From Pseudomonas parasichuanensis (lineage in GTDB: Bacteria > Pseudomonadota > Gammaproteobacteria > Pseudomonadales > Pseudomonadaceae): a stretch of 64,000 nucleotides of DNA. Shown in pieces: positions 33,286 through 43,171 of this stretch (position 1 is the first letter of the stretch; each line of letters begins with the position of its first letter). The translations under genes and the position numbers were made by a program. The stretch is taken from the NCBI RefSeq assembly GCF_021601385.1, contig NZ_BQHO01000007.1:1-64000 (forward strand), read 5' to 3'. The notes beneath the pieces were generated by a model. It was not told where the DNA came from and searched no databases. It saw nothing but the letters and a program-made list of their open reading frames with translations.

Positions 33286-34590
33286 ATGACCGCAACCCGC
33301 AAAGCCTACCGCGCCGCCATCCTGCACAGCATCGCCGACCCCGCCGAGGTCGGCCTGGAGGCCTCCCAGGAATACTACGAGGATGGCCTGCTGGTAATCG
33401 ACAACGGCCGTATCAAGGCCCTCGGCCACGCCAGCGAGCTGCTGCCGACGCTTGAGGCCGACATCGAGGTGGTGCACTACCAGGATGCCCTGATCACCCC
33501 GGGCTTCATCGACACCCATATCCACTTCCCGCAGACCGGCATGATCGGCTCCTACGGCGAACAGCTGCTGGACTGGCTGAACACCTACACCTTCCCCTGC
33601 GAGAAGCAGTTCGCCGACAAGGCCCACGCCGACAAGGTGGCAAAGATCTTCCTCCAGGAGCTGCTGCGCAACGGCACCACCACCGCCCTGGTGTTCGGCA
33701 GCGTGCACCCCGAGTCGGTCAACGCGCTGTTCGAGGAAGCCGAGCGCCTGGACCTGCGCCTGATCGCCGGCAAGGTGATGATGGACCGCAACGCCCCCGA
33801 CTACCTGACCGATACCGCCGAATCCGGCTACACCGAGAGCAAGGCGCTGATCGAGCGCTGGCACGGCAAGGGCCGCCTGCACTACGCGGTCACGCCGCGC
33901 TTCGCCCCCACCAGCACACCCGAACAGCTGGCCCTGGCCGGTCAACTGCTCAAGGAGCACCCGGGCGTTTACATGCACACCCACCTGTCCGAGAACCTCA
34001 AGGAGATCGAGTGGGTGAAGGCGCTGTTCCCCGAGCAGAACGGTTATCTGGATGTCTACGATCACTTCGAGCTGCTGGGTGAGCGCTCGGTGTTCGCCCA
34101 CGGCGTGCACCTGTGCGACGACGAGTGCAAGCGCCTGGCCGAGACCGGCTCGGCCATCGCCTTCTGCCCCACCTCCAACCTGTTCCTGGGCAGCGGCCTG
34201 TTCAACCTGCCCCAGGCCGAGCGTTTCAAGGTCAATGTGGGCCTGGGCACCGATGTGGGCGCGGGCACCAGCTTCTCGCTGCTCAACACCCTGAACGAGG
34301 CCTACAAGGTGATGCAGCTGCAGGGCGCGCGCTTGCACCCGTTCAAGTCGCTGTACCTGGCCACCCTCGGCGGCGCGCGGGCCTTGCGCCTGGACGACCG
34401 GATCGGCAGCCTGCGCCCGGGCAACGACGCCGACTTCGTGGTGCTCGACTACAAGGCCACGCCGCTGCTGGACTACCGCATCCAGCAGTCCAACAGCATC
34501 GAGGAAACCCTGTTCGTGCTCACCACCCTGGGCGACGACCGCACCGTGCGTGAAACCTACGCCGCCGGCCGTTGCGTGCACCAGCGCTAA
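33286..34590 (+). CDS. guaD: Guanine deaminase
   Basis: Zinc amidohydrolase converting guanine to xanthine, the substrate of XdhAB. It is 434 aa from the ATG at 33286. Metal ligands lie in [14 protein letters not shown] (H78, H80) and HTHLSEN, with the late Asp in [13 protein letters not shown]. It completes a guanine-to-urate pathway with xdhABC. Its stop overlaps the end of the convergent aquaporin gene by 4 nt. Confidence 0.95.
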   Translation: MTATRKAYRAAILHSIADPAEVGLEASQEYYEDGLLVIDNGRIKALGHASELLPTLEADIEVVHYQDALITPGFIDTHIHFPQTGMIGSYGEQLLDWLNTYTFPCEKQFADKAHADKVAKIFLQELLRNGTTTALVFGSVHPESVNALFEEAERLDLRLIAGKVMMDRNAPDYLTDTAESGYTESKALIERWHGKGRLHYAVTPRFAPTSTPEQLALAGQLLKEHPGVYMHTHLSENLKEIEWVKALFPEQNGYLDVYDHFELLGERSVFAHGVHLCDDECKRLAETGSAIAFCPTSNLFLGSGLFNLPQAERFKVNVGLGTDVGAGTSFSLLNTLNEAYKVMQLQGARLHPFKSLYLATLGGARALRLDDRIGSLRPGNDADFVVLDYKATPLLDYRIQQSNSIEETLFVLTTLGDDRTVRETYAAGRCVHQR

Positions 34591-35285
34591 GGCTGTTTCG
34601 CCAACCCTCGGTACAGTGCGCCGCCGATCGCTGCCCCGATCAGCGGCGCCAGCCAGAACAACCACAGCTGCTGCAGCGCCCAGCCACCCACGAACAAGGC
34701 CGGCCCGGTGCTGCGCGCCGGGTTGACCGAGGTGTTGGTGACCGGAATCGAGATCAGATGTATCAGGGTCAGCGCCAGGCCAATCGCAATTGGCGCAAAG
34801 CCGGCCGGTGCCCGGGCATCGGTGGCGCCCATGATGATCACCAGGAACATCGCGGTCATCACCACCTCACTGGTGAAGCCTGCCGCCAGCGTGTAGCCGC
34901 CCGGCGAATGCTCACCGTACCCGTTCGAGGCCAGGCCGCTGGCCAGTTCGAAGCCGGCTTTTCCACTGGCGATGAAGTAGATCACCGCTGCGGCCAGGAT
35001 GGCGCCGATCACTTGGGCAATCACATAGGGCAGCAGCTCTTTTGCCGGGAACCGCCCGCCCACCACCAAGCCGAACGACACGGCAGGATTGAGGTGACAA
35101 CCCGAGATATGGCCGATGGCGAAGGCCATGGTCAGGACAGTCAGGCCGAACGCGAAAGCGACACCGAGAACGCCGATGCCAACGGGAGAACTGGCGGCCA
35201 GCACGGCACTGCCGCACCCGCCAAGGACCAGCCAGAAAGTGCCGACCAGCTCGGCACCCATGCGCACACCCAGGGATGAAGTCAT
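34587..35285 (-). CDS. aqpZ: Aquaporin Z-type water channel
   Basis: A 232-aa MIP-family channel with six transmembrane helices and both NPA boxes ([10 protein letters not shown] and [11 protein letters not shown]). The length is close to E. coli AqpZ (231 aa), and the SVNPARS form of the second box supports a water channel rather than GlpF. Start at 35285 ([20 protein letters not shown]); the frame runs 15 codons further upstream without family match. It is convergent with guaD. Confidence 0.9.
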   Translation of the reverse strand: MTSSLGVRMGAELVGTFWLVLGGCGSAVLAASSPVGIGVLGVAFAFGLTVLTMAFAIGHISGCHLNPAVSFGLVVGGRFPAKELLPYVIAQVIGAILAAAVIYFIASGKAGFELASGLASNGYGEHSPGGYTLAAGFTSEVVMTAMFLVIIMGATDARAPAGFAPIAIGLALTLIHLISIPVTNTSVNPARSTGPALFVGGWALQQLWLFWLAPLIGAAIGGALYRGLAKQP

Positions 35286-35392
35286 GAACCCTTCCTCAAG
35301 TAATTGGACGCAACGACTGCGCAAGCCCAACTGCTTGATGAAGGTTTGCTGGTTTGAAATCTAGCAGAGCTTTGGCCAAGGGCCAGTAACGA

Positions 35393-35417
35393 CGAAGGGC
35401 CGCTAAGCGGCCCTTCG
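35393..35417 (-). terminator. Palindromic hairpin downstream of the second GntR gene
   Basis: CGAAGGGCCGCT and AGCGGCCCTTCG form a 12-bp stem around a single A, lying between the stop of the GntR gene (35435) and the aqpZ start. The following T content on the minus strand is low, so termination strength is uncertain. Confidence 0.6.
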
Positions 35418-35434
35418 GTCATCAAGGCAAACGA

Positions 35435-36190
35435 TCAACCCTTGGCGGTGGCCTTGGGCTTTTTCAGCAGGTGCGAGAACACGGCATGCAGATCGTCCGA
35501 CGCGCTTTCCTCATCGAGGTTGAGCTTGCTGTCGATATGATCCATGTGGTGCATCATCAGGCTGACCGCCTGCTGTGCGTCACGGGCCTCGATGGCGTCG
35601 ATCAGTTGCATGTGCTCGTCATAGGAACAGTGCGAGCGGTTGCCGCTCTCGTACTGGGCAATGATCAGCGAGGTCTGCGACACCAGGCTGCGCTGGAAGC
35701 TCACCAGCGGGGCATTGCCCGCGGCTTCGGCCAGCTTGAGGTGGAATTCGCCGGAAAGGCGGATGCCGGCGCCACGGTCGCCACGGGAGAAGCTGTCACG
35801 CTCATCACGGACCATCTGGCGCAATTCGTTGAGCTGCTCGAGGGTGGCGTGCTGCACGGCCAACTCGGTGATGGCACGTTCGACCATGCGCCGCGAGAAG
35901 AACACTTGGCGCGCCTCTTCCACTGTGGGGCTGGCCACTACCGCGCCGCGGTTGGGCCGCAGCAGCACCACGCTTTCATGAGCCAGGCGCGACAGCGCGC
36001 GGCGGATGATGGTGCGGCTGACGCCGAAGATCTCGCCCAGTGCCTCCTCGCTCAACTTGGTGCCCGGCGCCAGGCGCTGCTCGAGGATCGCCTCGAAGAT
36101 GTGCGCGTAGACGATGTCGTCCTGGGTACCACTGCGGCCGGCCTTGCCAGTGCGCACAGGTTTTTTCAGAGGTTGCAGCTGTTCGTTCAT
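35435..36190 (-). CDS. GntR family (FCD domain) transcriptional regulator
   Basis: A 251-aa regulator with a winged helix (IVYAHIFEAILEQRLAPGTKLSEEALGEIFGVSRTIIRRALSRLAHESVV) and an FCD ligand domain with metal-type His residues (ELAVQH, GEFHLKLAEAAGN, MHHMDHID). A Lys/Arg-rich N-terminus precedes the DNA-binding domain. It is divergent from a purine permease gene, and several TTGT/ACAA palindromes lie between them, so it probably represses the permease and perhaps itself in response to a purine-related ligand. Confidence 0.85.
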   Translation of the reverse strand: MNEQLQPLKKPVRTGKAGRSGTQDDIVYAHIFEAILEQRLAPGTKLSEEALGEIFGVSRTIIRRALSRLAHESVVLLRPNRGAVVASPTVEEARQVFFSRRMVERAITELAVQHATLEQLNELRQMVRDERDSFSRGDRGAGIRLSGEFHLKLAEAAGNAPLVSFQRSLVSQTSLIIAQYESGNRSHCSYDEHMQLIDAIEARDAQQAVSLMMHHMDHIDSKLNLDEESASDDLHAVFSHLLKKPKATAKG

Positions 36191-36296
36191 GGGCTCTCGA
36201 GCACAAAGGATCTGCCAGTCGGACCGTGACTGTACTACCTGTCAGCGGGTGGAGGGCAAGTCCTGGAAGTAGGTGGTGGACCAAGGTATGGCGCCA

Positions 36297-36414
36297 TTGT
36301 ACACAGGCTGACCCGTTTCTGCAGGGGGCCTTTAACCTATATAGCCGTTGTACGGCAGTTTGTGCGCACAAAAGATAAAACATTATTTGCATTCTTTGTA
36401 CACAAAAGCATAAT
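36297..36414 (+). promoter_or_regulatory. Candidate GntR operators and promoter of the purine permease
   Basis: Palindromes in the 355-nt divergent gap: TTTGTGCGCACAAA (36359-36372, perfect) and TTTGTACACAAA (36395-36406), with partial TTGTACACAG at 36297. The second palindrome lies inside the spacer of a possible promoter, TTGCAT (36387-36392) and CATAAT (36409-36414), 16 bp apart, so binding there would block RNA polymerase. The core TTGT-N-ACAA resembles operators of FCD-type GntR repressors. Confidence 0.6.
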
Positions 36415-36545
36415 CCTGCGAGCAACTTCCTGACCCGCAAGTCAACAAAATGGTCGGACGTCTGCCACACCCCCTCGCGAAGCCCCCAAGTGCATTGCTC
36501 AGGATCAGGCTTCGAACAACAAGAAAGACTTGAGGAGTACTCGCT

Positions 36546-37895
36546 GTGGAAAGCCGCAAATCCGAAGCCCCTACGCTGGATCTCGCTGCGCCGCCCGAAA
36601 CGGGTTGGCTGGAGCGGATTTTCAAACTCAAGCGACATGGCACCACCGTCCGCACCGAACTGATAGCCGGGGTGACCACCTTCATCACCATGGCCTACAT
36701 CATCTTCGTCAACCCCAACATCATGGCCGACGCCGGCATCGATCACGGGGCGGCCTTCGTCGCTACCTGCATTGCCGCGGCGCTGGGCTGCCTGCTGATG
36801 GGCCTGTACGCCAACTGGCCGGTGGGCCTGGCGCCCGGCATGGGCCTCAACGCCTTCTTCACCTACACCGTGGTCGGCACCATGGGCTACACCTGGCAGG
36901 CCGCGCTGGGTGCGGTGTTCATCTCGGGCGTGCTGTTCATGTTCCTCACCCTGTCACGGGTGCGCGAGTGGCTGCTCAACAGCATCCCAGTGAGCCTGCG
37001 CCATGCCATGGGGGCCGGCGTCGGATTGTTCCTCGGGCTGATCGGCCTGAAAACCGCGGGCATCGTCGTCGACAGCCCGGCCACCCTGATCAAGCTCGGC
37101 TCGCTGCATGAGCCCGGCCCGCTGCTGGCGGCCGTGTGCTTCCTGATGATCGCGATCCTCAGCTACAAACGGGTGTTCGGTGCGATCCTCATCAGCATCA
37201 TCAGCGTCACCCTGGCCGGCTGGGGCCTGGGGCTGGTCAAGTTCGGCGGGGTGATGTCGATGCCGCCGAGCCTGGCGCCGACCTGGATGGCAATGGATGT
37301 GGCGGGCGTGTTCAACGTCAGCATGATCAGCGTGGTCTTCGCGTTCCTGTTCGTGCACATGTTCGACACTGCCGGCACGCTGATGGGCGTCGCCCAGCGC
37401 GCCGGCCTGGTAGCGGCCGATGGGCGCATCGAGAACCTGTCGCGGGCGCTGAAGGCCGACAGTGCCTCCAGCGTATTCGGTGCCGCGGTGGGCGTACCAC
37501 CGGTCACCAGCTACGTCGAGAGCGCCGCAGGCGTCGCCGCCGGCGGCCGCACCGGCCTGACTGCCGTGGTGGTCGGTCTGCTGTTCGTCGCCGCGATGTT
37601 CTTCGCGCCGCTGGCGGGGATGATCCCGGCCTATGCCACCGCCGGTGCGCTGATCTATGTGGCGATGCTGATGATGGGCAGCATGGCGCACATCGAGTGG
37701 GACGAAGCCACCGACAGCATCCCGGCGATCGTCACGGTGATCATGATGCCGCTGACCTTCTCGGTCGCTGACGGCATCGCCCTGGGCTTCATCAGCTATG
37801 TGGCCCTGAAGGCGGGCACCGGCAAATTGAAGGAAGTTTCGCCGAGCCTGTGGGTGCTCAGCGTGATCTTCATCGCCAAGTTCGTGTTCCTGTAA
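36546..37895 (+). CDS. NCS2-family purine permease (AzgA/PbuG type)
   Basis: A 449-aa membrane transporter with about 12-14 helices and AzgA-type signatures: RTELIAGVTTFITMAYIIFVNPNIM, GLAPGMGLNAFFTY, LFVHMFDTAGTLMGVA and GVPPVTSYVESAAGVAAGGRTGLTA. This group imports hypoxanthine, guanine or adenine by proton symport. The start is GTG at 36546 with GAGGAG upstream. Together with guaD and xdhABC it would feed purine catabolism. The exact substrate cannot be read from sequence. Confidence 0.88.
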   Translation: MESRKSEAPTLDLAAPPETGWLERIFKLKRHGTTVRTELIAGVTTFITMAYIIFVNPNIMADAGIDHGAAFVATCIAAALGCLLMGLYANWPVGLAPGMGLNAFFTYTVVGTMGYTWQAALGAVFISGVLFMFLTLSRVREWLLNSIPVSLRHAMGAGVGLFLGLIGLKTAGIVVDSPATLIKLGSLHEPGPLLAAVCFLMIAILSYKRVFGAILISIISVTLAGWGLGLVKFGGVMSMPPSLAPTWMAMDVAGVFNVSMISVVFAFLFVHMFDTAGTLMGVAQRAGLVAADGRIENLSRALKADSASSVFGAAVGVPPVTSYVESAAGVAAGGRTGLTAVVVGLLFVAAMFFAPLAGMIPAYATAGALIYVAMLMMGSMAHIEWDEATDSIPAIVTVIMMPLTFSVADGIALGFISYVALKAGTGKLKEVSPSLWVLSVIFIAKFVFL

Positions 37896-37905
37896 AGCGC
37901 TGACA

Positions 37906-37935
37906 CCCTGGCCTGGCAGTGACGCCAGGCCAGGG
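37906..37935. terminator. Bidirectional terminator hairpin
   Basis: CCCTGGCCTGGC (37906-37917) pairs perfectly with GCCAGGCCAGGG (37924-37935) around a 6-nt loop. It fills the gap between the convergent permease and diguanylate cyclase genes. There is no clear T tract on either side. Confidence 0.65.
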
Positions 37936-37936
37936 G

Positions 37937-40333
37937 TCAGGCAAGCTCCGCCTCGACCCGGTCCCGGCCACCCTGCTTGGCTGCATACACCCCCGCATCC
38001 GCCCGCAGCAACAGCGCATCGGCCCCCTCCCCGTCCCGCCAGCCCGCGACCCCGAAGCTTGCCGTCACCCGCCCGACACCTTCGATCGGCACGTTACGCA
38101 CGCCCTGCCACAGCTCCAGCGCCAGCAACCGCGCCTGTTCGGCATCGCTGCCCGGGCACAGCACCATGAACTCCTCACCGCCCAAGCGGCAGAACACATC
38201 GGTGCGCCGCAACCGCTGGCTGATCCGCTGGCACAGGCTGCGCAGCACCAGGTCGCCCACCGCGTGGCCGAACTGGTCATTGATCCGTTTGAAATGGTCG
38301 ATATCGAGCATGATCACCGCCAGGTCCAGCCCGTCCCGCTGGGCACGATCAAGTTCATTGCGCAGGCGCTCCTGGAAATAACGGCGATTGTGGATGCCGG
38401 TAAGGGCATCGGTGATCGACAGCGCGCGCAGTTCCTCCTCCACCCGTTTGAGGTCGGAGATATCGGTCAGGTAGCCATGCCAGAGGGTGCAACCGTGGTC
38501 GCCGATTTCCGGCGTTGCCTCGCCGCGCACCCAGCGCAGGCCGGCCCGGGGCAGGCACACCCGATACTCCTCGCGCCAGGGCGTCAGGTGCTCGGCGGAA
38601 AAACGCACCGAGCGCCGCACCCGCTCCAGATCATCAGGATGGATGCGTTCGAACACCACCGTGGCATCCTGCTGCAGCAGCGCCAGGTCGACTTCGTAGA
38701 TATCGTGCAGCCCCTGGCTGGCATAAGGGAAACACGAGCGCCCGTCAGCATCCAGGCGGTACTGGTAGATACCGCCGGGCACCTCGGCACTGAGCTTCTC
38801 CAGCAACCGATCGCGCGCTGCCAGCGCCTCGTGCACTCGACGCCGCTCGGTGACGTCGATGCAGATGGCCAGGTAGCCCACCCACAAGCCCTGCTCATCG
38901 AGAACAGCAGTCACCAGCATGTTGGCCAGCAGGTGGCTGCCATCCTTGCGCACCAGGGTCCATTCGCCGGGCTCTGCGCCGCCTTCCTGCACGGTCTCGG
39001 CGAACATCGCCTGGCCCGCACCGACCTCGCGCCCATAACGCAGGCTCAGGGCATGGGCACGACGATGCAGCTCTTCGGGCTGCACCAGGTCCTCGAGGGT
39101 GAGCACGCCCAGGGCTTCCTCGGCCGAATAACCGAGCAGGCGTTCGGCACCGGCATTGAAGGTACCTATCACACCCTTGAGGCTGGTGGCGATGATCGCT
39201 ACCTGAGTCGCGGCGTCGAGCACACTGCGCAGCTGGTTGTGGGTTTCCCGCAACGATTGCTCGCTGATACGCAGCTCAGTGGTACGCCGGGCCACCAGGT
39301 CCAGGGCGCGCTGGCGCTGACTGAACAGGCTGTAGAGCAAGGTCGCCAGCAACAGGCTGAGCAAACCGCCGAGCAGACCGACCACCTGCACCGCCGCCGA
39401 GCGGTTGGCGGCCATGAAACCTACGCTGGGGCGGATGTCGAGCTGGTAGTGGTGATCGGCCAGGTGCAGCAGGTGGGTACTGGCCAGGGCCATGCGCGCC
39501 GTTCGGTTGCCAGAATCGAACAGCACTTCGTGGCCACCGTCGGTGGACAGGTCGAGGATCCGTACCACCAGGTTGTCGTCCGCCACCGTCGGCAAGCTCT
39601 CAACGATCAACTGACGCAGGCTGAGCAACGCCATGACATAGCCACTGGGCGGGCCACCGGCCGGGGCCGATTCGGCGAACACCGGTGCCACCATCAGCAG
39701 GCCACGGCTGTAGGCCGGGTCGACACTGAGCATGTCCAGCGGCTCGGACACCGCCATGCTGCCAGGTGCTACGGCCCTGGCCAGGGTCGCCGTGCGTTTC
39801 GGCTGGCCGAGCAGGTCCAGGCCATAGGGCTGCCCTTGCTGGCTGGAGGCCTGGTTGTACAGCACCGGGTAATAGTGGTCGCGCGCGGGGGCCGCCTGCC
39901 AGCCGCCTTGCGCGTCCTGGTCGCGGATCTGGTAGCGCTGCGCTAGCAAATCGCTGGCGCGCTGCTCGAAAGCTTCACGCTGCCCTGCCTCCACCCGCGG
40001 CGCCCAGGAATAGGCTTGGGTGCGGTGCAGCAGCGGACGTGCATAGCCGTCAAACTCGCGGGGGGTGATTTCGTTGGAGAAATCGAAGAACCGGCGCAGG
40101 CCATCCAGGCGCTGCTCCTGTTCTTCGAAACGCTCGGCGATACGGCTGTAGCGCTCGCCGGCCAACAGCTCGAAGCGCTGGCGCAACTGCTGCTTGTAGA
40201 AGCTCTGGGTGGCAATGGCCAAGGCTGCCGTGAGCAGGCCGCCGGCGACCAGCGCCGCCAGGGCCACACCCCAGGCCGACAGCTCGTCACCGAGCAGGCC
40301 AAACCACTTCGCAGGTACACCCGCATTCGCCAT
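37937..40333 (-). CDS. CHASE-PAS-PAS-GGDEF diguanylate cyclase
   Basis: A 798-aa inner-membrane sensor. A transmembrane helix (about 20-42) precedes a periplasmic CHASE domain (about 60-280; SWAPRVEAGQREAFE), and a second helix lies at about 312-332. Two PAS/PAC modules follow (about 360-490 and 490-620), then a GGDEF domain. The active site is intact (RLGGEEF), and an RRTD inhibitory site lies five residues before it, so it should synthesise c-di-GMP with product inhibition. No EAL domain is present. The ligand is unknown; a cytokinin-type or other small molecule is possible for CHASE. Confidence 0.9.
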   Translation of the reverse strand: MANAGVPAKWFGLLGDELSAWGVALAALVAGGLLTAALAIATQSFYKQQLRQRFELLAGERYSRIAERFEEQEQRLDGLRRFFDFSNEITPREFDGYARPLLHRTQAYSWAPRVEAGQREAFEQRASDLLAQRYQIRDQDAQGGWQAAPARDHYYPVLYNQASSQQGQPYGLDLLGQPKRTATLARAVAPGSMAVSEPLDMLSVDPAYSRGLLMVAPVFAESAPAGGPPSGYVMALLSLRQLIVESLPTVADDNLVVRILDLSTDGGHEVLFDSGNRTARMALASTHLLHLADHHYQLDIRPSVGFMAANRSAAVQVVGLLGGLLSLLLATLLYSLFSQRQRALDLVARRTTELRISEQSLRETHNQLRSVLDAATQVAIIATSLKGVIGTFNAGAERLLGYSAEEALGVLTLEDLVQPEELHRRAHALSLRYGREVGAGQAMFAETVQEGGAEPGEWTLVRKDGSHLLANMLVTAVLDEQGLWVGYLAICIDVTERRRVHEALAARDRLLEKLSAEVPGGIYQYRLDADGRSCFPYASQGLHDIYEVDLALLQQDATVVFERIHPDDLERVRRSVRFSAEHLTPWREEYRVCLPRAGLRWVRGEATPEIGDHGCTLWHGYLTDISDLKRVEEELRALSITDALTGIHNRRYFQERLRNELDRAQRDGLDLAVIMLDIDHFKRINDQFGHAVGDLVLRSLCQRISQRLRRTDVFCRLGGEEFMVLCPGSDAEQARLLALELWQGVRNVPIEGVGRVTASFGVAGWRDGEGADALLLRADAGVYAAKQGGRDRVEAELA

Positions 40334-40428
40334 AAAGGACTCTCGACAACATCAGCGTCCTGCGAATGGATTAACCCTTCAGTGCTTTATAGCCACTGGC
40401 CAGCAGCCGCGCAATGTACCTCGTCGTC

Positions 40429-42621
40429 TCAGCGCAGACGCAGTTGCCAGGCGCGGTGGATACGGTTGTTGCGGGCGAAGTCCGGGTCCAGGGTCTGGGC
40501 GCTGATTTCCTCCACCGCATAACGCGTTGCCAGGTGCTCGTCGAGCTGGAACTTGCGGAAGTTGTTGGAGAAATACAGCACGCCGCCCGGCGCCAGGCGG
40601 GCCATGGCCAGGTCCAGCAGCTCGACATGGTCGCGCTGCACGTCGAACACCCCTTCCATGCGCTTGGAGTTGGAGAAGGTCGGCGGGTCGATGAAGATCA
40701 GGTCGTAGCTGTCCGTCGCGCTCTGCAGCCAGGCCATGACGTCGCCCTGCTCCAGGCGGTTGCGCTCGGAGAAGCCGTTCAGCGACAGGTTGCGCCGCGC
40801 CCAGTCCAGGTAGGTCTTCGACAGGTCGACGCTGGTGGTGCTGCGCGCGCCGCCCTTGGCCGCGTGCACGGTGGCCGTGGCGGTGTAGCAGAACAGGTTG
40901 AGGAAGCGCTTGCCCTCGGCCTCGCGCTGGATGCGCATGCGCATCGGGCGGTGGTCGAGGAACAGGCCGGTGTCCAGGTAGTCGGTGAGGTTGACCAGCA
41001 GCTTGACGCCGCCTTCGCTGACTTCCTGGAAGCGCCCTTCGGTGGCCTGGCGCTCGTACTGGCGCGTGCCGCTCTGGCGCTCACGGCGCTTGAGCACCAC
41101 GCGCTGCTGATCGACACCCAGCGCCTGGGGAATGGCCGCCAGGGCATCGAGCAGACGCGCCTGGGCCTTTTCCGGGTCGATGGAACGCGGGGCGGCGTAT
41201 TCCTGCACATGCACCCAGTCGTGGTACAGGTCGACCGCCACGGCGTACTCGGGCATGTCGGCATCGTACACGCGGTAGCAGTCGACCTTCTCGCGGCGGG
41301 CCCACTTGCCCAGCTGCTTGTAGTTCTTCTGCAGGCGGTTGGCGAACATCTGCGCGCCTTCGGACAGCCGCGCCGGCTCGCTGGCCTGTGGCGCCGGGCG
41401 ACGCTCCTGGCCCTCTTCAACCTGGGCCGGGCGGCGCTCGCCGGTGACGAACTGGTCGGGCTGCAACTTGAACAGCAGCAGCTTGCAGGGCAACGCGCCG
41501 TTCCAGAACGCGTATTGCTTGTGGCTACGGATACCCATGCGCTTGCCCAGCTCCGGCGCGCCGGTGAACACCGCTGCTTCCCAGCCCATGCAGGCCTGGC
41601 GCAGGCGCTCGCCAAGGTTCTGGTAGAGGTACAGCAGGCTGGCTTCGTCGCCCAGACGCTCGCCATAAGGCGGGTTGCTGATCACCAGGCCTTTCTGGTT
41701 CTGGTCCGGGCGCGGCTCGAAGCTGGCCACCTCGCCCTGGTAGATCTTCACCCAGTCACCCAGGCCTGCGCGCTCGACGTTGTTGCGCCCCGGCTGGATC
41801 AGCCGCGGGTCAGCCTCGTAGCCACGGATCCACAGCGGCGGTTTGGCCAGGCCGGCCTGGGCACGGGCCTGGGCCTCTTCGTGCAGCTTGCGCCACAGTG
41901 CCGGCACATGGCCGAGCCAGGCGCTGAAGCCCCAGCGCTCGCGCTTGAGGTTGGGGGCCATGTCGGCAGCTATCATCGCCGCCTCGACCAGGAAGGTGCC
42001 CACACCGCACATTGGGTCGGCCAGTGCGCCGCCCTGGGCGGCGATGCGCGGCCAGCCGGCGCGGATCAACACCGCCGCCGCCAGGTTTTCCTTGAGCGGC
42101 GCCGCGCCTTGCTGCAGGCGGTAGCCGCGCTGGTGCAGGCTGTGGCCGGACAGGTCAAGGGAGAGGATCGCCTCGCCACGGTCCAGGCGCAGGTGCACGC
42201 GCACATCCGGGTCGATCTTTTCCACCGACGGGCGCAGGCCTTCACGGTTGCGCAGCTTGTCGACGATCGCATCCTTGACCTTCAGCGCGCCGAAGTGGGT
42301 GTTGTCGATACCCGAGCCATGGCCGCTGAACTCCACCGCCAGGGTGCCGTCGGCCGCCAGGTGATCGGCCCAATCCACCGCGTTCACCCCGTCATAGAGG
42401 TCGTCGGCGTTTTTCATCGGGAAGCGCTTGAGCACCAGCAGCACGCGGTTGGCCAGGCGCGACCAGAGGCACAGGCGGTAGGCGGTTTCCATGTCGGCCT
42501 CGCCGCGGATGGCCGAGGTGTGCTCACGCACCTCGGTCAGGCCCAGCTCCCGGGCCTCTTCGACGAGCAGGCCTTCGAGGCCCTTGGGGCAGGTGAGATA
42601 AAGTTCGATACGGTCCGACAT
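40429..42621 (-). CDS. rlmKL: Bifunctional 23S rRNA methyltransferase RlmKL (m2G2445 and m7G2069)
   Basis: A 730-aa fused rRNA methyltransferase. The N-terminal THUMP domain (about 45-155) is followed by the RlmL methyltransferase with PMCGVGTFLVEAAM and the NPPYGERLG active motif. The RlmK methyltransferase at the C-terminus has FLNLFCYTATATVHAAKGGA and FIDPPTFSNSKRM. The start at 42621 (MSDRIELYLTCPKGLEGLL) matches the family; the frame continues 44 codons upstream with low-quality Arg/Pro-rich residues. It is divergent from rmf. Confidence 0.95.
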   Translation of the reverse strand: MSDRIELYLTCPKGLEGLLVEEARELGLTEVREHTSAIRGEADMETAYRLCLWSRLANRVLLVLKRFPMKNADDLYDGVNAVDWADHLAADGTLAVEFSGHGSGIDNTHFGALKVKDAIVDKLRNREGLRPSVEKIDPDVRVHLRLDRGEAILSLDLSGHSLHQRGYRLQQGAAPLKENLAAAVLIRAGWPRIAAQGGALADPMCGVGTFLVEAAMIAADMAPNLKRERWGFSAWLGHVPALWRKLHEEAQARAQAGLAKPPLWIRGYEADPRLIQPGRNNVERAGLGDWVKIYQGEVASFEPRPDQNQKGLVISNPPYGERLGDEASLLYLYQNLGERLRQACMGWEAAVFTGAPELGKRMGIRSHKQYAFWNGALPCKLLLFKLQPDQFVTGERRPAQVEEGQERRPAPQASEPARLSEGAQMFANRLQKNYKQLGKWARREKVDCYRVYDADMPEYAVAVDLYHDWVHVQEYAAPRSIDPEKAQARLLDALAAIPQALGVDQQRVVLKRRERQSGTRQYERQATEGRFQEVSEGGVKLLVNLTDYLDTGLFLDHRPMRMRIQREAEGKRFLNLFCYTATATVHAAKGGARSTTSVDLSKTYLDWARRNLSLNGFSERNRLEQGDVMAWLQSATDSYDLIFIDPPTFSNSKRMEGVFDVQRDHVELLDLAMARLAPGGVLYFSNNFRKFQLDEHLATRYAVEEISAQTLDPDFARNNRIHRAWQLRLR

Positions 42622-43043
42622 GGGTATTCCAGAGCCTTTGGCTAAGTAGATGGCAGCCGACGCATCGGCCTGCCGAGGTTTTCCCGCACGCCCTTTAAGC
42701 AGGCGCCCGGGTGGCCCGCGAGCTGTCTCGCCAGGCCTGGCCGCCCGACGCAACCTGCTCTCGCCGGGTGGCGAAAAAGGCTTTGATCGTCGAGCAGTAT
42801 GAAAATTCGCGCACAGCGGGTCCAGATGTGACCCTTCGTCGCATTACCAATTATTACGAGCCATTGACCAGACACGCTGGCCAATTGACGTCAAAGCTGA
42901 CTAAACCCTGATCATAGCGGGCCCAACGGCAAACAAGGTTGAGTCGCATCTATTTACTTATCCTCTCACCCTTGGAAAGGTTACGTCCTTATGACAAAAC
43001 GATCATTCACACTGTGACTCGCATTCGTTAGAACTGATCTCAG
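42622..43043. other. Intergenic region between rlmKL and rmf
   Basis: About 420 nt without a supported gene. It is more A/T-rich after 42790 and should hold the divergent rlmKL and rmf promoters. I could not assign -35/-10 pairs with confidence; TTGACG near 42887 is one possible -35. Confidence 0.4.
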
Positions 43044-43134
43044 GTCGCCTCGCAATGGGGCGACACCTTCAGCCCGCCACGCCGGCAGCGGGCGCACACC
43101 GGCAGAACGATTCTGCCCGGCCTCGTAGAGGCCG
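43044..43134 (+). ncRNA. Structured 5' leader of rmf (candidate rmf RNA motif)
   Basis: Four consecutive stem-loops precede rmf: GTCGCC/GGCGAC (43044-43064), GCCCGC/GCGGGC (43072-43093), GGCAGAA-CGA-TTCTGCC (43101-43117) and CGGCCTC-GTA-GAGGCCG (43118-43134). A Pseudomonas-specific conserved leader, the rmf RNA motif, has been reported upstream of rmf genes. These hairpins are in the right place, although I cannot align them to the model. They could control rmf mRNA stability or translation in slow growth. Confidence 0.65.
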
Positions 43135-43171
43135 ACGGGACATTACAGTCAACAAGTGAGGGCAACACCCT

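Noticed and set aside
37919-39946. A 675-codon plus-strand open frame opposite the diguanylate cyclase
   Set aside because: The minus strand has intact CHASE, PAS and GGDEF motifs; the plus-strand frame has none and begins inside the terminator.
40414-42645. A 743-codon plus-strand open frame opposite rlmKL
   Set aside because: It mirrors rlmKL almost exactly and has no domain signature.
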